Shown: positions 53,547-63,064 of the stretch, piece by piece
Layout: each line of letters opens with the position of its first letter
Position numbering within the stretch: position 1 is the first letter of the stretch
Assembly (NCBI GenBank): GCA_002723155.1
Contig: PBNO01000002.1
Location: 707,960 to 771,959 of the forward strand
Reading direction: 5' to 3'
DNA from: Ponticaulis sp.
GTDB taxonomy: Bacteria; Pseudomonadota; Alphaproteobacteria; Caulobacterales; Hyphomonadaceae
DNA: 64,000 bases
Translations under genes and position numbers: made by a program
Notes under the pieces: model-generated
The model's input: only the letters and a program-made list of their open reading frames with translations
Told to the model about the DNA's origin: nothing
The model's database searches: none

Positions 53547-54968
53547 TTAAGCGCCAGCGCCCATCATGGACTTAAGCTCGAGGAATTCCTCAAACGCGAC
53601 AGGGCCCCATTCGCGGCCGATGCCAGACTGCTTATAGCCGCCAAATGGCGCCATAAGGTCAGGGCCGGCACCGTTCAGGTGAACCATGCCAGTGCGAAGC
53701 TTCTTGGCAACTTCAGTGGCTTTCTCGACGCTGCCTGCGCTCACATAACCGGACAGGCCATAAACGGTGTCGTTTGCAATGCGGACGGCTTCATCTTCAT
53801 CTTCGTAAGGAATGATGGAGAGGACAGGGCCGAAAATCTCTTCCTGAGCGATGGTCATGTCGTTGGAGACATTCGCAAACACGGTCGGACGGACGTAATA
53901 GCCGCGGTTGAGGCCTTCCGGACGACCGACGCCGCCAGCCACGAGTGTCGCGCCCTCGTCGATACCTTTCTGGATGAGATCCTGAACCTTGTTGTACTGG
54001 TTCGCATTGGAAATCGGGCCGAGGGATTTCTTCTCGCCTGTGCCGACCTGAATGGACTCAGCGACAACTTTTGCGATTTCAGCAGCCTGATCATGCTGGT
54101 CTTTATGGACGAGCATACGCGATGGCGCATTACAGGATTGTCCTGTGTTGTTCATCATACCGATCACGCCGCCTTTAACAGCCGCTTCAAGGTCAGCGTC
54201 TGGCAGGATGATGTTCGGAGACTTACCACCAAGCTCAAGCGCAACACGTTTCACAGTTGGCGCAGCTGCCTGAGATACGAGAACGCCAGCGCGTGTTGAA
54301 CCGGTGAAAGACATCATGTCGACGTCAGGGTGAGACGACATAGCCTGACCAACGCCTGGGCCGTCACCGTTTACAAGGTTGAACACGCCCGCAGGAACGC
54401 CTGCCTCATGCATAACCTCCGCAAGGATCATCGCGTCGATTGGCGCGATCTCGGAAGGCTTCAGAACCATTGTACAGCCGGTCGCGATTGCTGGTGCGAC
54501 TTTGCAGGCAATCTGGTTTGCAGGCCAGTTCCACGGCGTGATGAATCCGCAAACGCCGATAGGCTCTTTGCGAACCATCGTCGTGCCTTTCATTTCTTCA
54601 AACTCGTAAGAGCGAAGAACTTTGGCAGCCGTTGCAAAGTGGCCGAGACCTGTAGGAGCCTGAACAGCCTGAGCCAGCCATGTTGGCGCGCCCATTTCGT
54701 TCTCAATCGCCTGGCCGATTTCCGCCATGCGGGCTTTGTAGCCAGCTGAGATCTTGTCGAGCAGGTCAGCGCGGTACTCAACAGATGTCTGGGAGAAGGT
54801 TTCAAATGCAGCTTTTGCAGCAGCAACAGCTTTGTCGACGTCGGCTTTGGAGCCGAGAGAGATGCGTGCAAACGGCTCTTCAGTGGCCGGATTTTCGACC
54901 TCAATCGCGCGCGGTTCAACAGGGTCGACCCACTCGCCGTTGATATAGAATTTCAGGTAATCCTGCAT
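53547..54968 (-). CDS. NAD(P)-dependent aldehyde dehydrogenase
   Basis: The 473-residue enzyme oxidises aldehydes to acids. It has TPWNWPANQIACKVAPAIATGCTMVLKPSE (cofactor site), FTGSTRAG, the catalytic Glu in VALELGGKSPNII, and the nucleophile Cys in NTGQSCNAPSR. The C-terminus PFGGYKQSGIGREWG is also typical. Its specific substrate is not evident. It is transcribed away from the carboxymuconolactone-decarboxylase-like and SDR genes and has its own terminator. Confidence 0.93.
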   Translation of the reverse strand: MQDYLKFYINGEWVDPVEPRAIEVENPATEEPFARISLGSKADVDKAVAAAKAAFETFSQTSVEYRADLLDKISAGYKARMAEIGQAIENEMGAPTWLAQAVQAPTGLGHFATAAKVLRSYEFEEMKGTTMVRKEPIGVCGFITPWNWPANQIACKVAPAIATGCTMVLKPSEIAPIDAMILAEVMHEAGVPAGVFNLVNGDGPGVGQAMSSHPDVDMMSFTGSTRAGVLVSQAAAPTVKRVALELGGKSPNIILPDADLEAAVKGGVIGMMNNTGQSCNAPSRMLVHKDQHDQAAEIAKVVAESIQVGTGEKKSLGPISNANQYNKVQDLIQKGIDEGATLVAGGVGRPEGLNRGYYVRPTVFANVSNDMTIAQEEIFGPVLSIIPYEDEDEAVRIANDTVYGLSGYVSAGSVEKATEVAKKLRTGMVHLNGAGPDLMAPFGGYKQSGIGREWGPVAFEEFLELKSMMGAGA

Positions 54969-55298
54969 TTGGTTTCTCCCTCGAATTTTTTACAGCTTTC
55001 CATATAGGCGCTGGCGGCCCGTTTGTCGCGGGGTAACGTGGCGGGAAGCCTACAGAATGGCAATAGTCTACTTACACGAAGTGGTGATTTGGCTCAGCGA
55101 AAGCCGCCAGTTTTCCCGTTTAGCCGCAGGTTCCCGTGGAGACGGGAACCCATGCTTAGACCTGAAACGCTTTGCATGCCTCACGATTTAAGACTGGATG
55201 CCCTTCTTCAAGGGCATCTGCGGACAACATCCAAAGAGTTTGCGCATTCCTGCCGGTCGGCTAACCTCACTTCTACATAAAATTGAGGGAGGACGACG
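54969..55298. other. 330-bp divergent intergenic region with two perfect hairpins
   Basis: GGTTCCCGT (55130-55138) and ACGGGAACC (55143-55151) form a perfect 9-bp stem with GGAG loop. GATGCCCTT (55197-55205) and AAGGGCATC (55210-55218) form another with CTTC loop. No coding frame here is convincing: the 85-codon frame over it has no family features and is cut by both hairpins. It may hold a small RNA or a protein-binding leader before the gene at 55299. Confidence 0.5.
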
Positions 55299-55862
55299 AT
55301 GCGCCTTAAGGCTCCACGAATTTTGCCGCTGCGTGACGAGGAAATGGACGCGGAAACGCGCGAAACTCTGAAAGACCGGTTTGATACCGGCGCCGTCTTC
55401 AATATTTTCAGAACGCTGGCGCGTGCGCCGAAAGGGTTCAAACGCTTCCGGCTCTGGGGCGGATACATTCTCTCTGATCATAATGATTTACCCCCGCGCG
55501 AGCGTGAGCTGGTGATCCTGCGGACCGGATATAACTGGAAAGCCGGTTATGAGTGGGCCCAGCATGAGCGCATCGGCCTGAATTGCGGCCTGACGCCTGA
55601 AGAGGTTGAGCGCATTAAAGCCGGGCCGGATGCGCCGGGCTGGGGGGCACTCGATGCAGCCCTTCTGAAAGCCACGGACGAGCTCACATCGGATTCCTTC
55701 ATCACTGAAGCAACATGGGCAAAGCTCGGCGTTCTGACTGAGACCCAGAAGATGAATCTGGTCTTCACGGTCGGCCAGTACACGCAGGTCTGCATGATGC
55801 TGAATACGTTCGGCGTGCAGCTGGATGATGATCTCACTCTGGATAAGGATCTGACCAAATGA
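55299..55862 (+). CDS. Carboxymuconolactone decarboxylase family protein
   Basis: The 187-residue helical protein has the CMD/AhpD-like core ERELVILRTGYNWKAGYEWAQHERIGLNCGLTPEEVERI. The redox CxxC of AhpD is absent (the segment reads GYEWAQHE), so it is not a peroxidase adaptor of the AhpD type and is more like the gamma-CMD or hydrolase branch. The ATG has GGGAGG upstream. It overlaps the next SDR gene by four bases (ATGA), so the two probably act in one catabolic step set. Confidence 0.87.
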   Translation: MRLKAPRILPLRDEEMDAETRETLKDRFDTGAVFNIFRTLARAPKGFKRFRLWGGYILSDHNDLPPRERELVILRTGYNWKAGYEWAQHERIGLNCGLTPEEVERIKAGPDAPGWGALDAALLKATDELTSDSFITEATWAKLGVLTETQKMNLVFTVGQYTQVCMMLNTFGVQLDDDLTLDKDLTK

Positions 55863-56686
55863 TCAGCCCAGACCATGGAAGTGCGCCGGTCACCGGCCGT
55901 CTGAAAGGTAAGGTCGCCATTGTGTGCGGGGCGGGGCAAACTCCCGGCTCGACGATTGGCAATGGCAAAGCCATGGCGCTTCTGTTTGGTATGGCGGGGG
56001 CAAAAGTTCTGTGCGTCGACCGTGATGAAGACCGCGCCCGCGAAACCGTGAACGCTATTCTGAATGAAGGTCAGCGTGCGATTGCCTGTAAGGCCGATAT
56101 CACCAAACCGGAAGACGTCGCCCGGCTGGTGGCGACAGCGCATGACGCCTGGGGGCAGGTAGATGTACTGGTCAATAATGTAGGGGTAGGTGGGCGCGAT
56201 GCGCCCGTTGAGCATTTAGATCAGGACGCCTTCGATAAGATCATGGATGTAAACCTGCGCGGTGCGTTCCTCACAACGAAGGCCGTCATTCCACATATGA
56301 AAGAACGCCAGACCGGCTCGATCATTAATATATCCTCGCTTGCCTCACTCGCGGGCCATCAAATGCTGTCTTATGAAGTGTCCAAGGCGGCAATGAACCG
56401 TATGACGACGGCGACGGCTTTATCAGTCGCCAAGCATAATGTGCGCTGTAATGCGATCCTGCCGGGTCTGATGGACACGCCCATGGCGATTTCGGGTATT
56501 TCAAAGCGCACCGGCACGCCTGAAGATGAGCTGCGCGCTCAGCGGGCCTCCCGCGTACCTATGGGCCACATGGGCAATGGCTGGGACACAGCTTATGCCG
56601 CGCTATTCCTCGCATCTGATGAAAGCCGGTTTATCAATGGCGTTTGCCTGTCAGTAGATGGCGGGCAGGGCGCGCGCATTGGCTGA
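55859..56686 (+). CDS. Short-chain dehydrogenase/reductase
   Basis: The 275-residue SDR has the cofactor motif IVCGAGQTPGSTIGNGKA, a variant with an insertion compared with the classical TGxxxGxG. NNVGVGG, the catalytic Ser in NISSLAS, YEVSKAA with Tyr and Lys, and the C-terminal FINGVCLSVDGGQG are present. It is translationally coupled to the CMD-like gene. The substrate is unknown. Confidence 0.9.
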   Translation: MISPDHGSAPVTGRLKGKVAIVCGAGQTPGSTIGNGKAMALLFGMAGAKVLCVDRDEDRARETVNAILNEGQRAIACKADITKPEDVARLVATAHDAWGQVDVLVNNVGVGGRDAPVEHLDQDAFDKIMDVNLRGAFLTTKAVIPHMKERQTGSIINISSLASLAGHQMLSYEVSKAAMNRMTTATALSVAKHNVRCNAILPGLMDTPMAISGISKRTGTPEDELRAQRASRVPMGHMGNGWDTAYAALFLASDESRFINGVCLSVDGGQGARIG

Positions 56687-56690
56687 TAAG

Positions 56691-56724
56691 AAAAAAGCCG
56701 CCCGATCAGGGGCGGCCTCTTTAT
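56691..56724. terminator. Terminator between SDR and DUF3108 genes
   Basis: GCCGCCC (56697-56703) pairs with GGGCGGC (56710-56716) around GATCAG. Six T follow on the minus strand (56696 to 56691) and CTCTTTATT on the plus strand, so it can serve both convergent genes. Confidence 0.88.
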
Positions 56725-56736
56725 TGAGATATCCGG

Positions 56737-57639
56737 TTATCCGTTCGTCGGACCGGCATTTGCCTCTTCGACTTCTATATCCTGAAGCTCGAGACGGCGC
56801 GTTTGAAGTGTCACGCGGCCGATATCTTCAGAGTCCACTTCAATGCGGACAGGGATCATCATGCCCTCAATGGCTTCAGCGAAGAAAATCTTCATCGGGC
56901 CATCAATGCCGGACAGGTTAGAGCCCGTCTCACCCTCATTATAACCGGCAACGCGGTTCAGCGTGACGTGACACTCAATGCCGCGACCGCGCCATGCGTG
57001 CGTGCGGATATTTGTCTCGCGGACATACTCCAGGCTGAGCTCGGTCAGCTGACGGCCATCAAACGTGGTGATCGGTCCACCACAAGGCTCTTCCGGGTCA
57101 CGCGGCTGGAAGGACACGTTGATCAGCGCCGTAATCGGGTCGAGCGCCGCCAGAGCCTGTTCTGTGGTTGCTGGCGGGAAGCCGAGATCACCAAAGGCAG
57201 GTGTCGCGACCATATCAAACGAGTCCGGATGATAGGTCATCTCTACGCGGCGGTCTTTTTTGCCGTCATAGTTCTGAGAGATGTAGTTATAGGTGTAGAG
57301 ACCATTGTCTCTGACATAGCCGCTCGCTGCCAGATGCATGTCATAATCGACAAAGATATCGGCCACGCCCGTCGTGCGAACGCGGGACGTCATATTATAT
57401 GTGTCGCCATTCAGCATGACGTCGAAGCTGGCGCGCGCTGTGATCGGAATGAAGAGAAGATAGGCGGAGGCTTCCAGCTCATAGATGAACCTGCGCGGAT
57501 TGCCATCTCGCACATCCGTCAGGATCGGGTTGGTGTCCGGGCCGAAGGAAACCAGTTGAGCATCTTCCTGACCGATCACCGGAGGAACAGCCAGCGCTGA
57601 CGCTGCGAGCGCAAATCCCGCTAAAAGTTTCGCTTTCAT
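56737..57639 (-). CDS. Exported DUF3108 domain protein
   Basis: The 300-residue precursor has a signal peptide (KLLAGFALAASALAVPPVIGQ). The mature part is a beta-rich DUF3108 domain: RFIYELEASAYLLFIPITARASFDVMLNGDTYNMTSRVRTTGVADIFVDYD, with a late IPVRIEVDSEDIGRVTLQTRRLE. Two cysteines (PCGG and ECHV) may form a disulfide. The function is unknown. Its divergent position before rpmB is common in alphaproteobacteria. Confidence 0.87.
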   Translation of the reverse strand: MKAKLLAGFALAASALAVPPVIGQEDAQLVSFGPDTNPILTDVRDGNPRRFIYELEASAYLLFIPITARASFDVMLNGDTYNMTSRVRTTGVADIFVDYDMHLAASGYVRDNGLYTYNYISQNYDGKKDRRVEMTYHPDSFDMVATPAFGDLGFPPATTEQALAALDPITALINVSFQPRDPEEPCGGPITTFDGRQLTELSLEYVRETNIRTHAWRGRGIECHVTLNRVAGYNEGETGSNLSGIDGPMKIFFAEAIEGMMIPVRIEVDSEDIGRVTLQTRRLELQDIEVEEANAGPTNG

Positions 57640-57804
57640 GTTTGCATTTACCTTCGCAAAAAAACTCTACGCCCACCCCGAGCAAACCGATCTAACACAA
57701 CCATTTCGTCTCGAATATGAACAGCCCTATCACAGAATCTCCATAATTCGGGACGTATATCCCACCCGAACGCGTGAGATTCGCAGTTGGTTGCCGAATC
57801 GGTG

Positions 57805-57833
57805 TTGACCTTTCCAACTTAAATGCGTAAAGC
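57805..57833 (+). promoter_or_regulatory. Probable housekeeping promoter of rpmB
   Basis: TTGACC (57805-57810), a 17-base spacer, and TAAAGC (57828-57833) give a good -35 and a moderate -10 about 43 nt before the rpmB start. Confidence 0.45.
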
Positions 57834-57875
57834 CCCGCTTCCAGTTTTCTTACACGATGATCAAGAGGCGCTGCC

Positions 57876-58169
57876 ATGTCGCGCGAATGTGAACTTTCAG
57901 GCAAATCCCCAATGGTTGGTAACCGGGTTAGCCACTCTCAAATCAAGACCAAGCGTCGGTTCCTGCCGAACCTGGTGCGCGTAACACTGCGCTCCGACAT
58001 TCTCGGTCGTGATTTCAAAATGCGTATCGCTGCATCTACGCTGCGTACAGTCGATAAGCACGGCGGCCTCGACGGCTACCTGCAGAAGACAAAAAAATCA
58101 GCGCTGAACGAACCAGCTCTGAAAATTCTGTCTGATATCGAAAAAAAGCAGGCTGAAGCTGCTGCATAA
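57876..58169 (+). CDS. rpmB: 50S ribosomal protein L28
   Basis: A component of the large ribosomal subunit. The 97-residue basic protein has the L28 N-terminus SRECELSGKSPMVGNRVSHSQIKTKRRFLPNL and the C-terminal part RTVDKHGGLDGYLQKTKKS. It is a single-gene unit with its own promoter and a strong terminator. Confidence 0.97.
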   Translation: MSRECELSGKSPMVGNRVSHSQIKTKRRFLPNLVRVTLRSDILGRDFKMRIAASTLRTVDKHGGLDGYLQKTKKSALNEPALKILSDIEKKQAEAAA

Positions 58170-58197
58170 CTGGTCTTTGACCCGTTAATTTGGAAAG

Positions 58198-58221
58198 AGC
58201 GCCTTGCGGGGCGCTTTTTTT
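58198..58221 (+). terminator. Rho-independent terminator after rpmB
   Basis: AGCGCC (58198-58203) and GGCGCT (58210-58215) pair around TTGCGG, followed by a T7 run. Confidence 0.9.
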
Positions 58222-58263
58222 GTGCGCATTCCTGTCCTTGAGCATCAGTAAAAGGGGTCTGAT

Positions 58264-59916
58264 ATGCGCCGCGCCATCCTTCTGTCTACCAGCCTGGTCC
58301 TTCTGGCTGCCTGTAATCGCGAAGTGCCGATCCGCGCCGACGTGATCTATACCGGCGGGACAATCTATACTGGCGTGGAAGCGGGCGAGACCGTGGAGGC
58401 GGTTGCTGTAGGCGATGGCCTGATCGTTTACACCGGCCCTATGGACGGCGCGATTACCTCGGCATCATCCGGCGCTAATATTGTTCGCCTGCCAGATGAT
58501 GCGGTTATGTTCCCGGGCTTTACCGACTCTCACGTGCACCTGTCAGGTGTCGGCGAGCGCGAGCTGACGCTGAATCTTGATCAGGTCAGGTCTGTTGGTG
58601 AACTTCAGGCGGCTCTGACAGCCTATCGTGAAGCAAACCCGGGCGTGGACCGAATTTACGGCCGTGGATGGATTGAGACCCACTGGCCTGAAGGTCGTTT
58701 TCCTATGGCGTCTGATATTGATGAGGTGATCGCCGATATTCCTGTCGTGCTCACCCGTGCAGATGGTCATGCCGCTGTCGCTAATACAGCGGCGCTGAAC
58801 GCTGCGGACATCACGCCGGCCACCGAAGCGCCTGCAGGGGGCGAAATCCTCTATACAGACGCTGGAGAGCCATCCGGCATGTTGATCGATAATGCGATGG
58901 AGCTGGTCTCAGGCCTCTTCACCGCGCCGACCATTGAAGACATGTCGCGTTTTGTCTCGACCGGATATGACGTTTACGCTTCTCGCGGCTGGACGGGCCT
59001 GCATAATATGTCTGTCGGCGGTCTGGAGCTGGAAGCCCTGACCGAGTTGGCAATCGACGGTACAGTGCCGCTTCGCACCTATAACGCCGTTGTGCCGGAA
59101 CAGTTCGAGGCGGCAGCTAACCGCTCGCCAACCGGTGATCGCATGACGACGCGCGCGGTGAAAATCTATATGGATGGCGCGCTCGGCTCTCGTGGTGCTT
59201 TGTTATTCCAACCATATTCTGATGCGCCAGACACGGTCGGCCTCGCTTTGCGTGAGGAAGAGGAAACGGTCGAGTTTTTCCAGCGCGCCGTTGATAGCGA
59301 CGTGCAGCTTGCAATCCATGCCATTGGTGACCTTGCCAATCACCGTGTCCTCATCTGGATGGAAGATGTGTTCGGTGAAGAGGTGCCTGAGCATCGTTGG
59401 CGCGTAGAACACGCCCAGATCGTTCAGGATGAAGACCAGCTTCGCTTTGCAGAGCTTGGCACTGTCGCCAGCATGCAGCCCTCCCACGCCATTGGTGACC
59501 TTCACTTTGCGCCGTCTCGCCTCGGTATGGCCCGCCTTGGCGATGCCTATGCCTGGCAGGATCTGATGGATAAGGGCGTCGTGATTGCGGGTGGCTCTGA
59601 CGCGCCTGTTGAAGTGGGTGACCCGATCATCGAGTTTTATGCCGCAACCGTCCGTCGTGACCTTGAGGGCTTTGCGACAGATGGCTGGCACCGCGAGCAG
59701 GCGCTCTCACGTTTTGATGCGCTGCGTATCTTCACCCAGAATGCCGCCTATGCAGCGTTCCAGGAAGAAGAGCTGGGCACGATTGAAGTCGGCAATCTGG
59801 CAGACTTCTCTGTCTTCAATCAGGATCTGATGACGATTGAAGACGAAGAGATTCTGGCGACCGAACCGGTTATGACGATTGTCGGCGGTGAGATTGTCTG
59901 GCAGGCGGCTGACTAA
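58264..59916 (+). CDS. YtcJ-like amidohydrolase, lipoprotein
   Basis: The 550-residue metal-dependent hydrolase has a lipoprotein signal (ILLSTSLVLLAACNRE, Cys at residue 17). Amidohydrolase-3 features follow: FPGFTDSHVHLSGVG (metal-binding HxH), KIYMDGALGSRGA with the bridging Lys, HAIGDLANHRVL, RVEHAQIV, and the distal Asp in IAGGSDAPVEVGDP. The substrate of these N-substituted amide hydrolases is generally not known. It is envelope-located, downstream of rpmB but after a terminator. Confidence 0.9.
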   Translation: MRRAILLSTSLVLLAACNREVPIRADVIYTGGTIYTGVEAGETVEAVAVGDGLIVYTGPMDGAITSASSGANIVRLPDDAVMFPGFTDSHVHLSGVGERELTLNLDQVRSVGELQAALTAYREANPGVDRIYGRGWIETHWPEGRFPMASDIDEVIADIPVVLTRADGHAAVANTAALNAADITPATEAPAGGEILYTDAGEPSGMLIDNAMELVSGLFTAPTIEDMSRFVSTGYDVYASRGWTGLHNMSVGGLELEALTELAIDGTVPLRTYNAVVPEQFEAAANRSPTGDRMTTRAVKIYMDGALGSRGALLFQPYSDAPDTVGLALREEEETVEFFQRAVDSDVQLAIHAIGDLANHRVLIWMEDVFGEEVPEHRWRVEHAQIVQDEDQLRFAELGTVASMQPSHAIGDLHFAPSRLGMARLGDAYAWQDLMDKGVVIAGGSDAPVEVGDPIIEFYAATVRRDLEGFATDGWHREQALSRFDALRIFTQNAAYAAFQEEELGTIEVGNLADFSVFNQDLMTIEDEEILATEPVMTIVGGEIVWQAAD

Positions 59917-59928
59917 GCCGCCGCCGCT

Positions 59929-61008
59929 TTATTCTGAGTGGGTGTAATCCAGCACCATCAAAAGCGTCTTCTGGCGGTCCGAGAAATTGTCATCTGAAAC
60001 AATGACGATGCGGTCCGTCGTCGGCGACAACGTCTGAACCGCAATACCTTCGAAATTGTCGACTGTAACGTCCGATCCGATCATGGCGAGGCGTTCCATC
60101 TCACCAATGGTGCCGTCCTCGCTAACGGCGCTTACGCCAATTGCGATGCGATTGCCCCGGATCGGGTCGTAAGACCGGAAGAGAGAATAGAGCCGGTCGC
60201 TATCTGCGCCCACATAGTCCGCGCCGACCAGAAGCGTAAGTTCAGGTGCTGCAAGGCGCTGGGACACACTGCCTTCATTGCCGTTGAAAACGCCAATTGG
60301 GGCGCCGTCGAGCTGACGGGCCTCAACACCAATAACGAGTTCACCCGTATCGCGGATGGCCAGAGCTTCCATGCCCTGATTTTCGTCGACCGTGCCGATC
60401 GCTCCGAAGTCGCCAGACCAGAAATCAGTGACGAGGGCGCCGCGCGCATTCGCGCCGCAGCCTTCAATATCATAGCCAAGCACACGGTGGCCGCGCTCAA
60501 AGCTGATGAACAGGGTTTCGCCATTCCAGGCGACGCCTTCAGAATCTGCGTAGGTTTTACCGTCCAGAGGCTGACCGTCCGCGCCGCGAAGGCTGCTCAT
60601 ATAGGCGTGATCAGCAGGATGGAGCGTATCGCCCGCTACATCAATCCAGATGAGAGAGCCGTCATCACTGACAATGATCAGCGTGTCATCGTCCAGAAAA
60701 TCCATGCCGGAGAGGCCACCAAAGCGCGGGTCATCGCTATTCAGCTCATAAAGGGCGACAGGCGCGAGCGGCGCATAATAGCTCGACACATCTTCGGAAG
60801 GATCATCTGTCCAGTTATGTGCGGTCGCTGTCAGCCCGATCCGTTCCGGCAGTACAAAAGGCACATCATCTGGACAGGAAACGGCACTGACATTGCTCAT
60901 GAGCGTGAGTGGGCCAAGCGCGTCTGGCTGTTGCGGCGCATCGCTGGATACGCAGCCCGCAGCAATAATCGCTGCGCCGGAGATAAGAAGGCGGTTAGCC
61001 GCGCGCAC
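59929..61008 (-). CDS. Esterase-like activity of phytase family protein, lipoprotein
   Basis: The 359-residue precursor fits the phytase-esterase-like beta-propeller family: [80 protein letters not shown], and [10 protein letters not shown]. The GTG at 61008 is chosen because it gives a lipoprotein signal ([13 protein letters not shown]) and has GAGG 9 nt upstream; a longer frame would run far into cobT. It overlaps the cobT stop by 14 nt, so they are coupled. Its function is uncertain. Confidence 0.83.
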   Translation of the reverse strand: MRAANRLLISGAAIIAAGCVSSDAPQQPDALGPLTLMSNVSAVSCPDDVPFVLPERIGLTATAHNWTDDPSEDVSSYYAPLAPVALYELNSDDPRFGGLSGMDFLDDDTLIIVSDDGSLIWIDVAGDTLHPADHAYMSSLRGADGQPLDGKTYADSEGVAWNGETLFISFERGHRVLGYDIEGCGANARGALVTDFWSGDFGAIGTVDENQGMEALAIRDTGELVIGVEARQLDGAPIGVFNGNEGSVSQRLAAPELTLLVGADYVGADSDRLYSLFRSYDPIRGNRIAIGVSAVSEDGTIGEMERLAMIGSDVTVDNFEGIAVQTLSPTTDRIVIVSDDNFSDRQKTLLMVLDYTHSE

Positions 61009-62935
61009 TTCGGGCAACCTCACGCAGATCTGCTGAACGAAGACCGGTTCCAGGCTTGGCCTTAGGAGCCTTCGGCGCCTGGTCCTGATTGGCGCGGCCA
61101 CCATCTTCATCGAAGAGAGAGGCGAGCTGCTCTGTCATGGCGCCGCCAAGCTGTTCGGCGTCAACGATGGTCACCGCGCGCTTATAATAGCGGGTCACAT
61201 CGTGGCCGATACCAATGGCAATCAGCTCAACGTCAGATTTGTTCTCGATATAGTCGATCACTTCACGCAGATGGCGCTCCAGATAATTGCCGACATTCAC
61301 CGATAGCGTGGAATCATCAACCGGCGCACCGTCCGAGATCACCATCATGATTCGGCGTTGTTCCGCACGACCGAGAAGACGTTCATGCGCCCAGATCAGT
61401 GCCTCGCCGTCGATATTCTCCTTCAACAGGCCTTCGCGCATCATCAGGCCAAGATTGCGGCGTGCACGGCGAAGCGGCACGTCAGCAGCCTTGTAAACGA
61501 TGTGGCGCAGATCATTGAGGCGACCAGGGCCTGGCGGCTTGCCAGCATTCACCCAATCCTCGCGGGAGAGGCCGCCCTTCCATGCGCGTGTCGTGAAGCC
61601 GAGAATTTCGACCTTCACGCCGCAGCGTTCCAGCGTGCGGGCAAGGATATCGGCGCACAGCGCAGCAACCATGATCGGGCGGCCGCGCATGGAGCCTGAA
61701 TTATCCATTAGTAGCGTCACGACCGTATCGCGGAAATTGGAGTCGTCTTCCTGCTTGAACGACAGAGGCGATGTCGGGTCGGTGATCACGCGTGTCAGGC
61801 GCGCCGTATCCAGCACGCCTTCTTCCAGATCGAACGTCCAGCTGCGGTTCTGCTGCGCCATCAGGCGGCGCTGAAGCTTGTTGGCCAGACGCGACACCGC
61901 GCCCTGCAAGCCAGAAAGCTGCTGATCGAGATAAGCCCGCAGACGGGTCAGCTCTTCAGGATCGCACAGCGTATCAGCGTGAACCGTTTCGTCATGCTCG
62001 GTCGTGAAGACCTTATAGCGCGCCTCATCGCGGCCATCGGATTGCTGGAAGTTCGGACGCATTGGCTGGGTGCCATCGTCTACGTCTTCCGGCTCATCTC
62101 CAGATTCGGCGTCAACTTCGGTTTCCAGAGTAACATTGGCGTCTTCTTCAGAATCCATATCGGCTTCTGTGGAATCAACAGATTCCATAGATGTGCCCAT
62201 GCTCTCTTCAGACTGGTCGCCGTCATCCTCGCCCTGCTGGGTGGTGGAATCTTCTTCTTCGGTGCTCTCTTCGTCTTCAGAGTCGAACTCTTCGCCGTCT
62301 GTCATATCTGCGGCGGTGAGATCGCGGATCAGTTGTTTGACGATTTTCGCAAACGCATTCTGATCGCCAAGGGCATCGGTCAACGCTTCGAAATTGTTTC
62401 CGGCCGCAGATTCGACGTCCGCGCGGTAAAGATCAGCGATGGCTTTCGCGTTCGGCGGCAGCTCACGGCCTGTCAGCTTTTCGCGAAGCAGAAACTCAAC
62501 CGCATCCGACATTGGCGCCATTTCACGGCTGGTGAGGCGTGTATAACCGGCGCGTTCGCAGCGATCGACGAGCTTGGCATCAAGATTTCGGGCAACGCCT
62601 GACATATGAGCCGCGCCAATCGATTCCACACGTGCGCGTTCTGCCGCTTCGAAAAGAGAGCGCGCTTCAGTGGTTTTCGGCGCATTTCGCATATGCGCGT
62701 CTTCATCATGGTGCGCGAGGCGCAGAGCTTCGGCGTCAGCTTCACCGCGAATACGTGCAGCGACTTCCGGATCGATAGATCGCGGCGGCGTCTTGATCAG
62801 GATTTTCTTACCGTTCGTCGACGTGCCATCGGGCGTGAAGTTCACCTCGACTTCATCAGTCGCGCTCATCGCCTTAGTGGTGATGCCCAGCGCTTCTTTG
62901 AAGAGCTCGTCCGGTTTGATTTTATCGCGTGCCAT
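60995..62935 (-). CDS. cobT: Cobaltochelatase subunit CobT
   Basis: CobT with CobS is the AAA+/vWA chaperone pair that loads cobalt into hydrogenobyrinate through CobN in aerobic cobalamin synthesis. The 646-residue protein has an N-terminal domain ([25 protein letters not shown]), a very acidic linker near residues 205-315, and a C-terminal vWA domain with the metal site [11 protein letters not shown] and [12 protein letters not shown]. The ATG at 62935 matches the family start, although no good ribosome-binding site is seen. cobS is not adjacent; a divergent acyltransferase gene is upstream. Confidence 0.92.
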   Translation of the reverse strand: MARDKIKPDELFKEALGITTKAMSATDEVEVNFTPDGTSTNGKKILIKTPPRSIDPEVAARIRGEADAEALRLAHHDEDAHMRNAPKTTEARSLFEAAERARVESIGAAHMSGVARNLDAKLVDRCERAGYTRLTSREMAPMSDAVEFLLREKLTGRELPPNAKAIADLYRADVESAAGNNFEALTDALGDQNAFAKIVKQLIRDLTAADMTDGEEFDSEDEESTEEEDSTTQQGEDDGDQSEESMGTSMESVDSTEADMDSEEDANVTLETEVDAESGDEPEDVDDGTQPMRPNFQQSDGRDEARYKVFTTEHDETVHADTLCDPEELTRLRAYLDQQLSGLQGAVSRLANKLQRRLMAQQNRSWTFDLEEGVLDTARLTRVITDPTSPLSFKQEDDSNFRDTVVTLLMDNSGSMRGRPIMVAALCADILARTLERCGVKVEILGFTTRAWKGGLSREDWVNAGKPPGPGRLNDLRHIVYKAADVPLRRARRNLGLMMREGLLKENIDGEALIWAHERLLGRAEQRRIMMVISDGAPVDDSTLSVNVGNYLERHLREVIDYIENKSDVELIAIGIGHDVTRYYKRAVTIVDAEQLGGAMTEQLASLFDEDGGRANQDQAPKAPKAKPGTGLRSADLREVARSARG

Positions 62936-63064
62936 AAGGGAGATATAGACCCCTTGGTCCAGCTTGCGAAGCTTTGATTGAACGCCGTGCTGGCCAGATT
63001 CCACGTTTTATAGTGAATTGAAGCGCAAGGCAGGAATCAGCCGCGGCTTTTTTGGGGAAACACA

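Noticed and set aside
55023..55280. 85-codon frame before the CMD-like gene
   Set aside because: No family features, no good ribosome-binding site, and both perfect hairpins fall inside it; more likely non-coding.
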